This document shows, piece by piece, positions 24,280 through 32,541 of a stretch of DNA of 64,000 bases. Each line of letters starts with the position of its first letter. Position 1 is the first letter of the stretch. Under the pieces are notes generated by a model, which saw nothing but the letters and a program-made list of their open reading frames with translations, did not search any database and was not told the origin of the DNA. Where the stretch lies: assembly GCF_900129585.1 (NCBI RefSeq), contig NZ_FQWF01000004.1:186001-250000 (forward strand), read 5' to 3'. Source of the DNA: Flavobacterium micromati. GTDB taxonomy: Bacteria; Bacteroidota; Bacteroidia; Flavobacteriales; Flavobacteriaceae. The translations under genes and the position numbers were made by a program.

Positions 24280-25668
24280 ATGACATTAATAAAATCAATA
24301 TCAGGAATTCGTGGGACGATAGGCGGAAAAGTAGGTGATAATTTGACGCCGGTTGACGCCGTAAAATTCGCTTCTGCTTATGGAACTTGGTTAAAAGAGT
24401 ATAGGGGAAAAGAAAAATTAACTGTAGTTGTTGGCAGAGATGCTCGTATTTCTGGACCAATGATTCACAATTTGGTAATCAATACTTTAATAGGTTTAGG
24501 AATTGATGTTATTGATTTGGGTCTTTCTACGACGCCTACAGTGGAAGTTGCAGTACCAATTGAAAAAGCTGATGGTGGAATTATTCTTACTGCATCACAC
24601 AACCCGAAACAATGGAACGCGTTGAAATTATTAAATGAAAAAGGAGAGTTTTTAAATGGTGCAGAAGGTGAAAAAATCCTTGCCATTGCTGAGGCAGAAT
24701 CCTTCGTTTTCTCTGATGTAGACGATTTAGGGGAAATAACGATTAATGATGCTTACATGGATATTCATATTGATGAAGTATTGAATTTACCTCTTGTAGA
24801 TGTTAAAGCCGTAAAAGCAGCAAAGTTTAAAGTGGTAGTTGATGGAGTTAATTCATCAGGTGGAATTATTATTCCGCGATTATTAGAATTAATGGGTGTA
24901 GAAGTAGTTGAATTATACTGCGAACCTAACGGACATTTTCCTCACAATCCAGAACCTTTGAAAGAGCATTTGACCGCCATTTCTGAGCTTGTGGTACAAG
25001 AGAAAGCCGATCTAGGAATTGTTGTGGATCCAGATGTAGATCGTTTGGCTTTTATTTGCGAAGACGGGGAAATGTTTGGTGAAGAATATACTTTGGTTGC
25101 TTGTGCTGACTATGTTATGAGTAAAACACCAGGAAATACTGTTTCGAATATGTCTTCCTCCCGTGCCTTGCGCGATGTCACAATAGCGCATAATGGAAGT
25201 TACGAGGCTAGTGCTGTTGGCGAAGTGAATGTAGTGGAATTAATGAAAAATAATAATGCAGTAATAGGTGGTGAGGGAAATGGAGGTATAATTTACCCTG
25301 AATTGCATTACGGAAGAGATAGCTTGGTAGGAGTGGCGTTGTTTTTGACCCATTTGGCCAACAAAAAAATGAAGGTATCTGAGTTGCGCGCATCCTATCC
25401 TGAATATTATATGAGCAAAAACAAAATCGAATTGACTCCTCAAATTGATGTTGATGCCATTCTTGTTGCTATGACTGAGAAATATAAAAATGAGGATATT
25501 ACAACAATTGACGGTGTAAAAATTGATCTTGCCGAAAATTGGGTGCACCTGAGAAAATCAAATACAGAACCTATTATTCGCATTTACACTGAAGCTTCTT
25601 CTCAACAAAAAGCTGATGCACTGGCGGAAAGAATTATCGATGAGATTAAAGTCATTGCTGGTATTTAA
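24280..25668 (+). CDS. glmM: Phosphoglucosamine mutase
   Basis: 462 residues of the alpha-D-phosphohexomutase superfamily: N-terminal SGIRGTIGGK, the active-site phosphoserine loop LTASHNPKQWN (Ser106), the metal loop DPDVDRLAF, the sugar-specificity loop GEGNGG and the C-terminal phosphate loop RKSNTEPIIRIY. It converts glucosamine-6-phosphate to glucosamine-1-phosphate for UDP-GlcNAc synthesis; phosphomannomutase/phosphoglucomutase activity is possible. The frame is open 26 codons upstream, but that part overlaps the -7 box, so the ATG at 24280 is the start. Confidence 0.9.
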   Translation: MTLIKSISGIRGTIGGKVGDNLTPVDAVKFASAYGTWLKEYRGKEKLTVVVGRDARISGPMIHNLVINTLIGLGIDVIDLGLSTTPTVEVAVPIEKADGGIILTASHNPKQWNALKLLNEKGEFLNGAEGEKILAIAEAESFVFSDVDDLGEITINDAYMDIHIDEVLNLPLVDVKAVKAAKFKVVVDGVNSSGGIIIPRLLELMGVEVVELYCEPNGHFPHNPEPLKEHLTAISELVVQEKADLGIVVDPDVDRLAFICEDGEMFGEEYTLVACADYVMSKTPGNTVSNMSSSRALRDVTIAHNGSYEASAVGEVNVVELMKNNNAVIGGEGNGGIIYPELHYGRDSLVGVALFLTHLANKKMKVSELRASYPEYYMSKNKIELTPQIDVDAILVAMTEKYKNEDITTIDGVKIDLAENWVHLRKSNTEPIIRIYTEASSQQKADALAERIIDEIKVIAGI

Positions 25669-25687
25669 TCATTTTAAAAAAAGCTAT

Positions 25688-25724
25688 CAACCCTTTCAAA
25701 ATATTAATTTGAAAGGGTTTTTTT
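25688..25724 (+). terminator. Rho-independent terminator
   Basis: Stem 25689-25700 with 25708-25719 (AACCCTTTCAAA/TTTGAAAGGGTT) followed by a T-run, ending glmM. Confidence 0.9.
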
Positions 25725-26298
25725 TGAAAAATAATTTTGTTAAATATAAAATCACTAAAAAAAATATTTCCGACTGTTTGACTATTTTAGAAATATAAGA
25801 CCATTTAAGATGGCCTTAAAGTCTATTGTAATAAGCCCAAAAGGTCATTTTTTTACAATTTCAAAATGATATATTTAACACTTTGATAATAAGGTATTTG
25901 ATTAGTGATTATTCGATAAATAACTCACGTTTTCAATAGCATATAGGAAAATAATTTTAACTCATAATTTATTCTATAACCCACGGCTTCAAAAGTGATA
26001 TTTGAGGCAAAAAAAACCGTGATTTAAAATAGAATGTTAGCTCAGAATATAAAGTCATTACAATTTCCTGAGGTTTAATTATTAAGCGATTGCAGATTCC
26101 AATTGTTCGAATTATGGTGAAAAAATTAGTTGTTCTGCAATTCTTGATGACTACTTAAGAAAGTGTGACATTAAAATATCACTATTTTTAAAGCTAAAAT
26201 TAGAAGTTTCAATTATATTTTACGCTCTTTTTAACATTGTTTTTTATAAATTCCTCAATATTAACAAAAGTTCAAAATTGCTATCTAATTTAAATTAA
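25725..26298. other. Long AT-rich intergenic region
   Basis: No convincing gene was found. A 70-codon open stretch (26086-26298, plus strand) lacks any ATG or GTG near its beginning and runs into the promoter of the next gene; I regard it as chance. No RNA motif or repeat was recognised. Confidence 0.4.
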
Positions 26299-26306
26299 TA
26301 TCTTTG
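26299..26306 (+). promoter_or_regulatory. Promoter: -7 box TATCTTTG with -33 TTG
   Basis: TATCTTTG is preceded by TTG with an 18-bp spacer, a good Bacteroidota promoter, 20 bp before the desulfurase-like gene. Confidence 0.7.
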
Positions 26307-26325
26307 AACACTAATTGAAAATGAA

Positions 26326-27813
26326 ATGATTACAAAAACAGCGGCAACAGCATTAGAGCAATACTTTCAACAGTTTCGTAAAAATATAATTGGGATAGAT
26401 CAAGAGTTTGAGTCGCCTTACGGCAAAAAACAAATTATCTATACTGATTGGACTGCTAGTGGACGTTTATATCGCCCGATTGAGGAAAAATTAATGAATG
26501 AATTTGGTCCTTTTGTGGCCAATACACATACTGAAACTACTATTTCTGGTACTGCAATGACAAAAGCGTATCATCAAGCGCGAAAAATCATAAAAAATCA
26601 TGTACATGCAAGTGCTGATGATGTTTTAATCACTGATGGAACTGGAATGACTGGCGTTGTCAATAAATTTCAACGCATTTTAGGTTTAAAAGTACCGGAA
26701 AATTTAAAAAGCTTTATCACGATTCCAGCCGAAAAGAAACCAATTGTTTTTATATCGCACATGGAACATCATTCTAATCAGACTTCTTGGTTAGAAACAA
26801 TTGCAGATGTTCATGTAATTCCTGCTGATGACAATGGACTGTTTTGCATAAAAAATTTAGAAATTTTATTGGATAAATATAATGATAGAACTCTCAAAAT
26901 AGCGTCTATTACGTCTTGCTCTAATGTAACAGGAATAAAAACGCCATACCATGATGTAGCAAAAATAATGCATCAGCATAACGGACTATGTTTTGTGGAT
27001 TTTGCTTGCTCTGGACCTTACGTGAAAATTGACATGCACCCAAAGGATGCGGAAAGTTATTTAGATGCTATTTTCTTTTCGCCTCATAAATTCCTTGGTG
27101 GTCCCGGAACATCTGGTGTTTTAGTTTTTAATAAAAAATTATATCAAAATTTAGTTCCTGATAATCCAGGTGGCGGAACGGTGAGTTGGACTAATCCTTG
27201 GGGTGAGCATAAATACATTGAAAATATTGAAGATAGGGAAGATGGTGGAACACCAGGATTTTTGCAGGTAATCAAAACCGCGTTGGCTGTTCAGTTGAAA
27301 GATCAAATGGGAATTGAAAATATATTAGAAAGAGAACACGAAATAGTAGCTTACATTTTTTCACAATTAGAATATATTCCTAATATCAAAATTCTAGCCG
27401 CTCAGCACCAAGAAAGATTAGGAGTGGTTTCTTTCTTTGTAGAGAATTTACATTTTAATTTAGGCGTAAAATTACTGAACGATAAATTTGGAATACAAAC
27501 ACGTGGTGGGTGCAGCTGTGCTGGAACTTATGGTCACTTTTTATTGCATGTTGACCAAGAAACTTCTAATAAATTAATTGATGAGATTTCACTTGGTGAT
27601 TTAATTAGAAAACCAGGCTGGATTAGAATGTCTATTCATCCGACTACTACAAATGACGAAATTGAATTTGTTTGCGAGAGCATAAAATCATTAGCCGAAA
27701 ACCATAAAACTTGGGCTTTAGATTATGATTATAATGCAATCACAAATGAATTTGTCAATAAAAAAGCAAAACCACTTGAAGATGAATTAGTAAAAAACTG
27801 GTTTGCTATTTAG
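26326..27813 (+). CDS. Class V aminotransferase-fold PLP enzyme, cysteine desulfurase-like
   Basis: 495 residues. The PLP lysine is in FFSPHKFLGGPG (Lys255) and a histidine-rich substrate loop reads SHMEHHSNQTSW. A cysteine motif GGCSCAGTYG (Cys396, Cys398) occupies the place of the catalytic loop of SufS/CsdA desulfurases. It is about 80 residues longer than SufS and has an atypical C-terminal extension (after about residue 440). No suf or isc genes are adjacent. It may be a cysteine or selenocysteine lyase with another partner, or a divergent member of unknown substrate. Confidence 0.82.
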   Translation: MITKTAATALEQYFQQFRKNIIGIDQEFESPYGKKQIIYTDWTASGRLYRPIEEKLMNEFGPFVANTHTETTISGTAMTKAYHQARKIIKNHVHASADDVLITDGTGMTGVVNKFQRILGLKVPENLKSFITIPAEKKPIVFISHMEHHSNQTSWLETIADVHVIPADDNGLFCIKNLEILLDKYNDRTLKIASITSCSNVTGIKTPYHDVAKIMHQHNGLCFVDFACSGPYVKIDMHPKDAESYLDAIFFSPHKFLGGPGTSGVLVFNKKLYQNLVPDNPGGGTVSWTNPWGEHKYIENIEDREDGGTPGFLQVIKTALAVQLKDQMGIENILEREHEIVAYIFSQLEYIPNIKILAAQHQERLGVVSFFVENLHFNLGVKLLNDKFGIQTRGGCSCAGTYGHFLLHVDQETSNKLIDEISLGDLIRKPGWIRMSIHPTTTNDEIEFVCESIKSLAENHKTWALDYDYNAITNEFVNKKAKPLEDELVKNWFAI

Positions 27814-27833
27814 AATTTTTATTCAAACAAACA

Positions 27834-27881
27834 AAAAAAATCACTAATTCAAAACTTCATGATTTGAATTAGTGATTTTTT
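27834..27881. terminator. Bidirectional terminator
   Basis: A stem of at least 13 bp (27841-27853 with 27863-27875, TCACTAATTCAAA/TTTGAATTAGTGA) flanked by A- and T-runs, between two convergent genes. Confidence 0.9.
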
Positions 27882-27883
27882 TT

Positions 27884-27937
27884 ACTGAACACTTTAAACT
27901 GAACACTTCAAATTAAACACTGACCACTGAACTCTAC
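27884..27937. repeat. 14-bp degenerate tandem repeat
   Basis: Four units of consensus ACTGAACACTTCAA (27884-27897, 27898-27911, 27912-27925, 27926-27937) run into the stop codon of the acyltransferase gene. The first two units differ at one base. Confidence 0.75.
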
Positions 27938-28803
27938 CGTCTGTGTTTCCATCGTTTATGTGTCCAGAAATAAAATTCAGGTGCTTCCTCAATTTGTTTT
28001 TCTACTTCTCGTAAATATTGAATTGTAATTCCAAAATTGGGGATAGATTTAGGATTTTCTGTAATAGGGATAAAAGTAGCCTCGTAAAACCCTCTTTTCA
28101 CTTTTTTCACTTTTACAAAAAGCACATTCAAATCATATCTTTTGGCGAGCATCTCCGCGCCCGTATGAACTGGAACTTCAACGCCCATAAATTTATCCCA
28201 GTGAAAGGCTCGATCTAATTTTGGCGATTGATCGCTGGCAAGACCGTACATACTTAAAATTCCTTTTCTCTGATTTTCTGCGATTAGCGGAATCGTATCT
28301 TTTGTTTCAACTAGTTCTGCATTGTATTTAGATCGAATATCCCGAATCATTTTGTCAAAATACTTATTTGCAATTTTTTTATAAACACCAACTCCTTTGA
28401 ATTTTGTTTTTTCATTAATAGTTAACAACCATTCCCAACTTGCATAATGTGACGCCAGTAAAACGGTACTTTTGTCTTTATCTTCAAATTCTTTTACTAG
28501 TTCAATATTGGTAATCACAAATCTTCTGTTCATTTCAGCAGCAGAAATACTCATTGTTTTTATCATTTCTAAAAACATATCACAAAGATGATGATAGGAT
28601 TTTTTCTCAATTTCAAGTCTTTCTTTATCGCTAAGATGAGGGAATGCTAAAGCTAAATTTTCCTTTACTGTCTTTTTTCTGTAGCCAATGATATAATAAA
28701 CAATAAAATAGATGAAATCCGAGAACCAATAAAATATTGGAAAGGGAAGGATAGAGATAAGCCACAAAAATGGAAACGCTATAATGAAAATAAGAAATTG
28801 CAT
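27934..28803 (-). CDS. Lysophospholipid/lipid A acyltransferase (LpxL/HtrB-like)
   Basis: 289 residues with an N-terminal membrane anchor (about 1-40) and an acyltransferase domain with LLASHYASWEWLL (the H(x)4-5 E/W region of LpxL-type enzymes) and LASDQSPK. The C-terminus is basic (FWTHKRWKHRR). It probably adds a secondary acyl chain to lipid A at the inner membrane; in flavobacteria related enzymes also acylate other lipids such as ornithine lipids. The ATG at 28801-28803 is preferred because a -7 box lies at 28820-28827, inside the longer TTG-started frame. Confidence 0.88.
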   Translation of the reverse strand: MQFLIFIIAFPFLWLISILPFPIFYWFSDFIYFIVYYIIGYRKKTVKENLALAFPHLSDKERLEIEKKSYHHLCDMFLEMIKTMSISAAEMNRRFVITNIELVKEFEDKDKSTVLLASHYASWEWLLTINEKTKFKGVGVYKKIANKYFDKMIRDIRSKYNAELVETKDTIPLIAENQRKGILSMYGLASDQSPKLDRAFHWDKFMGVEVPVHTGAEMLAKRYDLNVLFVKVKKVKRGFYEATFIPITENPKSIPNFGITIQYLREVEKQIEEAPEFYFWTHKRWKHRR

Positions 28804-28819
28804 GCAGTTATTTTTAATG

Positions 28820-28827
28820 CAAATATA
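28820..28827 (-). promoter_or_regulatory. -7 promoter box (TATATTTG, minus strand)
   Basis: Matches TAnnTTTG 16 bp upstream of the acyltransferase ATG and excludes the upstream TTG as a start. Confidence 0.5.
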
Positions 28828-28888
28828 TGTCAAAAATGTAGATTGCTATTAATTTTGGTTACTTACTGCAACAGCATCAGAGAATGAC

Positions 28889-28896
28889 TATCTTTG
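28889..28896 (+). promoter_or_regulatory. -7 promoter box (TATCTTTG)
   Basis: Matches TAnnTTTG, 22 bp before the rhomboid gene start. Confidence 0.55.
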
Positions 28897-28918
28897 CCGT
28901 TCACACCAAACATACTAT

Positions 28919-29557
28919 ATGAATACCATTTTAATAGCAATAATCGTTGCAAATGTTTTGTTTAGTTACAAGGGTTTTAATGATATTTGTTTCTTTAGGA
29001 AATATGAATTTCATGTCGGAGGCATAAAATCAGGAGAACAAATCCGAATGTTGTCGTCTGGTTTTCTTCATGTTGATCTGACTCATTTAATTTTTAATAT
29101 GTTGACGCTTTGGTTTTTTGCGCCAGTTGTTATTAATTTCTTAGGTAATTTTTCTTTTATTTTGGTCTATTTTGGGAGTCTAATTTTTGGAAGTTTATTA
29201 ACGATGCTTTTTCACAAAGATGATTATGGTTACAGAGCCGTGGGAGCTTCTGGGGCTGTAACCGGAGTTTTATACTCGGCTATTTTATTGCAACCTAATA
29301 TGATGTTGGGAATATTTTTTATAATACCAATGCCTGCCTACATTTTTGGAATCTTATATTTATTGTATTCCATTTATGGCATGAGAGCTAAAAATGATAA
29401 TATTGGGCATACAGCGCATTTTGGTGGTGCGGTAGGAGGTTATTTAATTACTATAGTGAAAGAGCCAACACTTCTAGTTGATCATACTTTGATGGTTGTA
29501 TTACTAGCAATTCCAATAGTTATCCTTTTTGTGATGCAAAAGGCTGGGAAATTATAG
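28919..29557 (+). CDS. Rhomboid family intramembrane serine protease
   Basis: 212 residues with six transmembrane segments. The catalytic serine is in VGASGAVTG (Ser111), the catalytic histidine in GHTAHFGGAVGG (His167), and the upstream HVDLTHLIFNM gives the conserved first-helix His/Asn. The protein cleaves membrane-spanning substrates in the inner membrane; substrates are unknown. The SIMPL-domain gene follows after 49 bp on the same strand and may be co-transcribed. Confidence 0.93.
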   Translation: MNTILIAIIVANVLFSYKGFNDICFFRKYEFHVGGIKSGEQIRMLSSGFLHVDLTHLIFNMLTLWFFAPVVINFLGNFSFILVYFGSLIFGSLLTMLFHKDDYGYRAVGASGAVTGVLYSAILLQPNMMLGIFFIIPMPAYIFGILYLLYSIYGMRAKNDNIGHTAHFGGAVGGYLITIVKEPTLLVDHTLMVVLLAIPIVILFVMQKAGKL

Positions 29558-29606
29558 TGGCACAACTTTTGGAAAGTGTGACTACTAACAATTAAATTTT
29601 AACAAA

Positions 29607-30296
29607 ATGAAAAAAGCACTATCTATCTTATCGATCTTATTCATGACATTGTCTTATGGTCAGGAGGTAAAACAAATTCCTCAAATTAATGTAAGCGGAG
29701 AAGGAAAAGTAAAAGTTATTCCAGATGAAGCAACTATTGAAGTAACAGTTGAAACTAAAGGAAATAATGCTAAGGATGTTAAAAAGCAAAATGATATAAA
29801 GATTGAGGCTGCATTAAAGTTTATAAAAAAAATGAATTTGGCTCCATCCGATTTTAAAACGCAGCGTGTAGCATTAAATCCACAATACGATTATGAAAAA
29901 AAGAAACATAATTATAACGCTACTCAAACAATAGAAATCCTATTGAAAGATTTATCAAAATATGATGAATTAATGGAAGGATTAGTAGATGCGGGGATTA
30001 ATAGAATTGATAATGTAACATTCCAATCATCGAAATTAGTGCAATATCAGTCGGAAGCTAGAAAGTTAGCTATAAAAGAAGCAAAATTAAAAGCAGAAGA
30101 TTATGTCTCAGTTATAGGACAAAAAGTAGGTCGTGCCATCACAATATCAGATAATACGCAAAATTATTATCCACAACCAAGGTATATGGCAATGAAAACA
30201 ATGGAAATGGCTGATATGTCAGTTCCGAGAGAAACTTTAGCTGTGGGCGAAATAAATATTACTGCAAATGTAACGGTTAGTTTTATTTTAGAATAA
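29607..30296 (+). CDS. SIMPL (DUF541) domain secreted protein
   Basis: 229 residues with a signal peptide (MKKALSILSILFMTLSYGQ) and one SIMPL domain opening INVSGEGKVKVIPDEATIEV, followed by the characteristic repeated beta-alpha pattern and LAVGEINITANVTVSF at the end. The family is periplasmic/outer-membrane; some members such as BP26 form ring or channel assemblies. The precise role is unknown. Confidence 0.9.
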   Translation: MKKALSILSILFMTLSYGQEVKQIPQINVSGEGKVKVIPDEATIEVTVETKGNNAKDVKKQNDIKIEAALKFIKKMNLAPSDFKTQRVALNPQYDYEKKKHNYNATQTIEILLKDLSKYDELMEGLVDAGINRIDNVTFQSSKLVQYQSEARKLAIKEAKLKAEDYVSVIGQKVGRAITISDNTQNYYPQPRYMAMKTMEMADMSVPRETLAVGEINITANVTVSFILE

Positions 30297-30353
30297 ACGA
30301 TAAATAGTGGTAATAAAAAATTAAGGTTTTTAAACTTGCTGCAATGATATAGG

Positions 30354-30403
30354 GAGAATTTGATAGACGAAATTTAATTTCGAATATCAAATTCTCTTTT
30401 TTT
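30354..30403. terminator. Bidirectional terminator
   Basis: A 12-bp outer stem (30354-30365 with 30385-30396, GAGAATTTGATA/TATCAAATTCTC) with an inner CGAAATTTAATTTCG helix and a T-run, between convergent genes. Confidence 0.88.
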
Positions 30404-30411
30404 ATGGTTTT

Positions 30412-31083
30412 CTAAATGGAAAGTCTATTTTCTAAATGTAGTACGCCAAAAGAAGAAGGAAGATGAAAATTTGGAGTTTTACTATCGGGATCAACCCAAG
30501 AAATATAAGTGGGTTCAAAGATTGATTTTTCTATTTCATTATATTTTGCTTTAAATATTCCAGTTTCAATTTTGTTATCGTTTAAAATATTTAGCATTTT
30601 CAATGATGAAATACTAATACTTCCTTCAATAGTATAGCTCTTATCTTGTATGGACGATTTAACTTCTAATTGACCTTGCGGCCAATTCCATTCAAAGTCA
30701 AAATTCTTATTTGGATACGCAACAAAATCCATAATTCTCGCCGCGGTATCTATTTCTAAGCAATAGTAAGGATTGAGTGAGTTATCAGGTCTAAAAAAAA
30801 GTTCAACTCTATCTGAATTTCCTATACTTTGAATGCTATCATCTTTTTTATCAATACGAATTAGTGTATCAAAAACCGTAAAACAAAAAAATAGATTTAC
30901 ACCATCCCATAATGCTTTAAATTCCATTTTTGCCGGTAAGGCTGCGTCCCAAGGCGAAGTAAAATCAGTCAGGATTGTTGCTTGATTCCATAAAGTGTTA
31001 TCGCCCTTTCCAGTAATTTCTAACTGACTTTTCTCTATCAAATGCACTTCATATTTTTTCATTTCTTGTGTCATATTCTGCAT
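30412..31083 (-). CDS. CBM9-like carbohydrate-binding family protein
   Basis: About 223 residues, cytosolic as predicted (no signal peptide). It resembles the family 9 carbohydrate-binding beta-sandwich: ITGKGDNTLWNQATILTDF, FKALWDGVNLFFCFTVFD, DRVELFFRP, CLEIDTAARIMDF and a terminal FHLPSSFGVLHL. In these proteins the domain binds reducing ends of sugars, but many bacterial stand-alone members have no known function. Several ATGs are possible (31083, 31074, 31062); upstream of 31083 the frame reaches only a TTG. Confidence 0.8.
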   Translation of the reverse strand: MQNMTQEMKKYEVHLIEKSQLEITGKGDNTLWNQATILTDFTSPWDAALPAKMEFKALWDGVNLFFCFTVFDTLIRIDKKDDSIQSIGNSDRVELFFRPDNSLNPYYCLEIDTAARIMDFVAYPNKNFDFEWNWPQGQLEVKSSIQDKSYTIEGSISISSLKMLNILNDNKIETGIFKAKYNEIEKSIFEPTYISWVDPDSKTPNFHLPSSFGVLHLENRLSI

Positions 31084-31329
31084 TATATTTATTTTAGATC
31101 GAATGTTTAAGTTGAAGAAATTATTGTATTGATAAAAGAACAACAATGAAAACCAAATTTACAATTTAAATACTTAGTTAGAAATAAAAGGCATCGTTAG
31201 TTTTAACCTTTTTAGATTTCGTAAATGCTTAATTTATTTCAAGTTTATACTATTAGTTTTACTATGTAATTAATACTATATAAATCTAAAAAGTTTGCTA
31301 TAATGTTGTTCAGAACGGTTTTATATTTT

Positions 31330-31890
31330 TTAATAATACAACCTAAAATCCAAAAGTTTGCAAATTGCATAATATTTTTGATGTAGTTCCTCCACAATTT
31401 CAACTAAGTCATCTTGATCTTGGAACAAGCTAAAAAAAACTTTGTCTAAATGTATACTGCTTAAATTATTGAATGCTGCTCCATAGCCAGAAACTGCTCT
31501 GGCGCCTGTAACATCTATAAAATATTGTGCTTCGTCATTACTTAAATCTAACACTTTTTCATTGGCAAAATGAACAATTTTACCTTTTAATTTTCCTTCA
31601 AATAGTTCTGCTATTTCTTCTAAACTATAATAATAATCATGAATACAAATGGTATTTTCTTGCCCTTGCATGACAAAATAGATTACTTCATAATCTTTAA
31701 AATTATGATCGTCATAAAGTAATGCGTTTAGACTTTCTTCAAGTCCCTCGATAGTGTCACAGGTTTTATAAATACTCGCTAATCCATGCTCAAGCGCTAG
31801 TTGCTCCAAGTGTTGCACTACTTCGGTATTGTTTTCTAATTCCACATCGGGAACGGCTTCAAGGCAGAAAATAAATTTATCTTGATCCAT
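31330..31890 (-). CDS. Conserved hypothetical protein (DUF6642-like, possible caspase/CHAT-fold pseudoenzyme)
   Basis: 186 residues, acidic, soluble. The order of elements (YEVIYFVMQGQEN, then KIVHFANEKVLDL, then FIDVTGARAVSGYGAAF) recalls a caspase/CHAT hemoglobinase fold. In such folds a strand ending in HG is followed by a strand ending in cysteine and then a TGA..VxGY segment. Here the HG position reads QG and the cysteine position reads Asn, so it would be inactive as a peptidase. A -7 box lies 24 bp upstream. It is followed by an IS30 remnant on the opposite strand. The fold assignment is a hypothesis. Confidence 0.7.
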   Translation of the reverse strand: MDQDKFIFCLEAVPDVELENNTEVVQHLEQLALEHGLASIYKTCDTIEGLEESLNALLYDDHNFKDYEVIYFVMQGQENTICIHDYYYSLEEIAELFEGKLKGKIVHFANEKVLDLSNDEAQYFIDVTGARAVSGYGAAFNNLSSIHLDKVFFSLFQDQDDLVEIVEELHQKYYAICKLLDFRLYY

Positions 31891-31914
31891 CTTTTTAGTA
31901 GGTGTTGTTTATTG

Positions 31915-31922
31915 CAAATTTA
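31915..31922 (-). promoter_or_regulatory. -7 promoter box (TAAATTTG, minus strand)
   Basis: Matches TAnnTTTG 24 bp upstream of the 186-residue gene. Confidence 0.45.
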
Positions 31923-32074
31923 AGTTTTATAATTCCTTGGGTTCATTTATAAATGTGAAAGTTAGGAATTGCATAGGAAGATGACTATTTTTTTCAGGAC
32001 AAAGAAAAGAAATTAATTCCTTTTCCTTTTTGCTGAAATGGGGAAATTTGTCTTACTTGATCCTCAACTAAAAT

Positions 32075-32257
32075 ATGCAAAGCCAGAAACATTTTACCGT
32101 TGAACAAAGATACAAATTAGAAATTCTGTTGCAACAAAACGTCTGTAAAACCCAAATAGCTATTGCTCTAAATATGCATATTTCCTCAATTTATAGGCAG
32201 CTTAAATGTAATTCAGATAAGCGAAATTCTATTTTACTTTTGCCTGCGCAACGTTAG
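32075..32257 (+). pseudogene. IS30-family transposase, N-terminal stub
   Basis: The first 50 codons encode the IS30 helix-turn-helix region: FTVEQRYKLEILLQQ, KTQIAIALNMHISSIYRQL and NSDKRN. After that the similarity fades into SILLLPAQR and a TAG, with further stops in the same frame. The integrase catalytic domain (DDE) is missing. No terminal inverted repeats could be defined. It is a decayed element, probably long inactive. Confidence 0.82.
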
Positions 32258-32541
32258 AAATTGTGGTAAAAACATTGTGGTAAAGTATATTAATAATTTG
32301 AGTAAAATCACTGAGATTATTTTGGTCACTAATTGTATAGACAGAAACCTTTTAGTAACTACAAAGCACCATAAAGTTTACTACAACTTTGAGTAAGAAT
32401 TATATATTAATTTTTGTTCGGACGAATTTATTTGACTATAAAATTTAGCTATCTTTGTGAATGTCAGCGATTAACAAAACTATTTTGCTAGCTGTATAGC
32501 GTTGTGTGTACTGTATACTTAACCGATAAACAACAAAAACA
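32258..32541 (+). other. Spacer behind the IS30 stub, with short direct repeat
   Basis: It contains an 11-bp direct repeat ATTGTGGTAAA (32260-32270 and 32274-32284) and, at 32450-32457, a TATCTTTG -7 box with TTTG about 15 bp before it, which probably drives the TPR regulator. No gene is visible. Confidence 0.5.
32450..32457 (+). promoter_or_regulatory. -7 promoter box (TATCTTTG)
   Basis: Matches TAnnTTTG with a TTTG 15 bp upstream; 84 bp before the TPR regulator start. Confidence 0.5.

Noticed and set aside
25798..25856. Possible structured RNA after glmM (GACC/GGTC pairing with a T-run)
   Set aside because: Only four base pairs pair cleanly, and the terminator just upstream already explains transcription ending.
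26086..26298. 70-codon open stretch upstream of the desulfurase-like gene
   Set aside because: There is no start codon near its 5' end, the composition is typical of AT-rich spacer, and it ends inside the promoter of the next gene.
32075..32541. Complete IS30 insertion sequence
   Set aside because: Only the helix-turn-helix part is recognisable; the DDE catalytic domain and terminal inverted repeats are missing.
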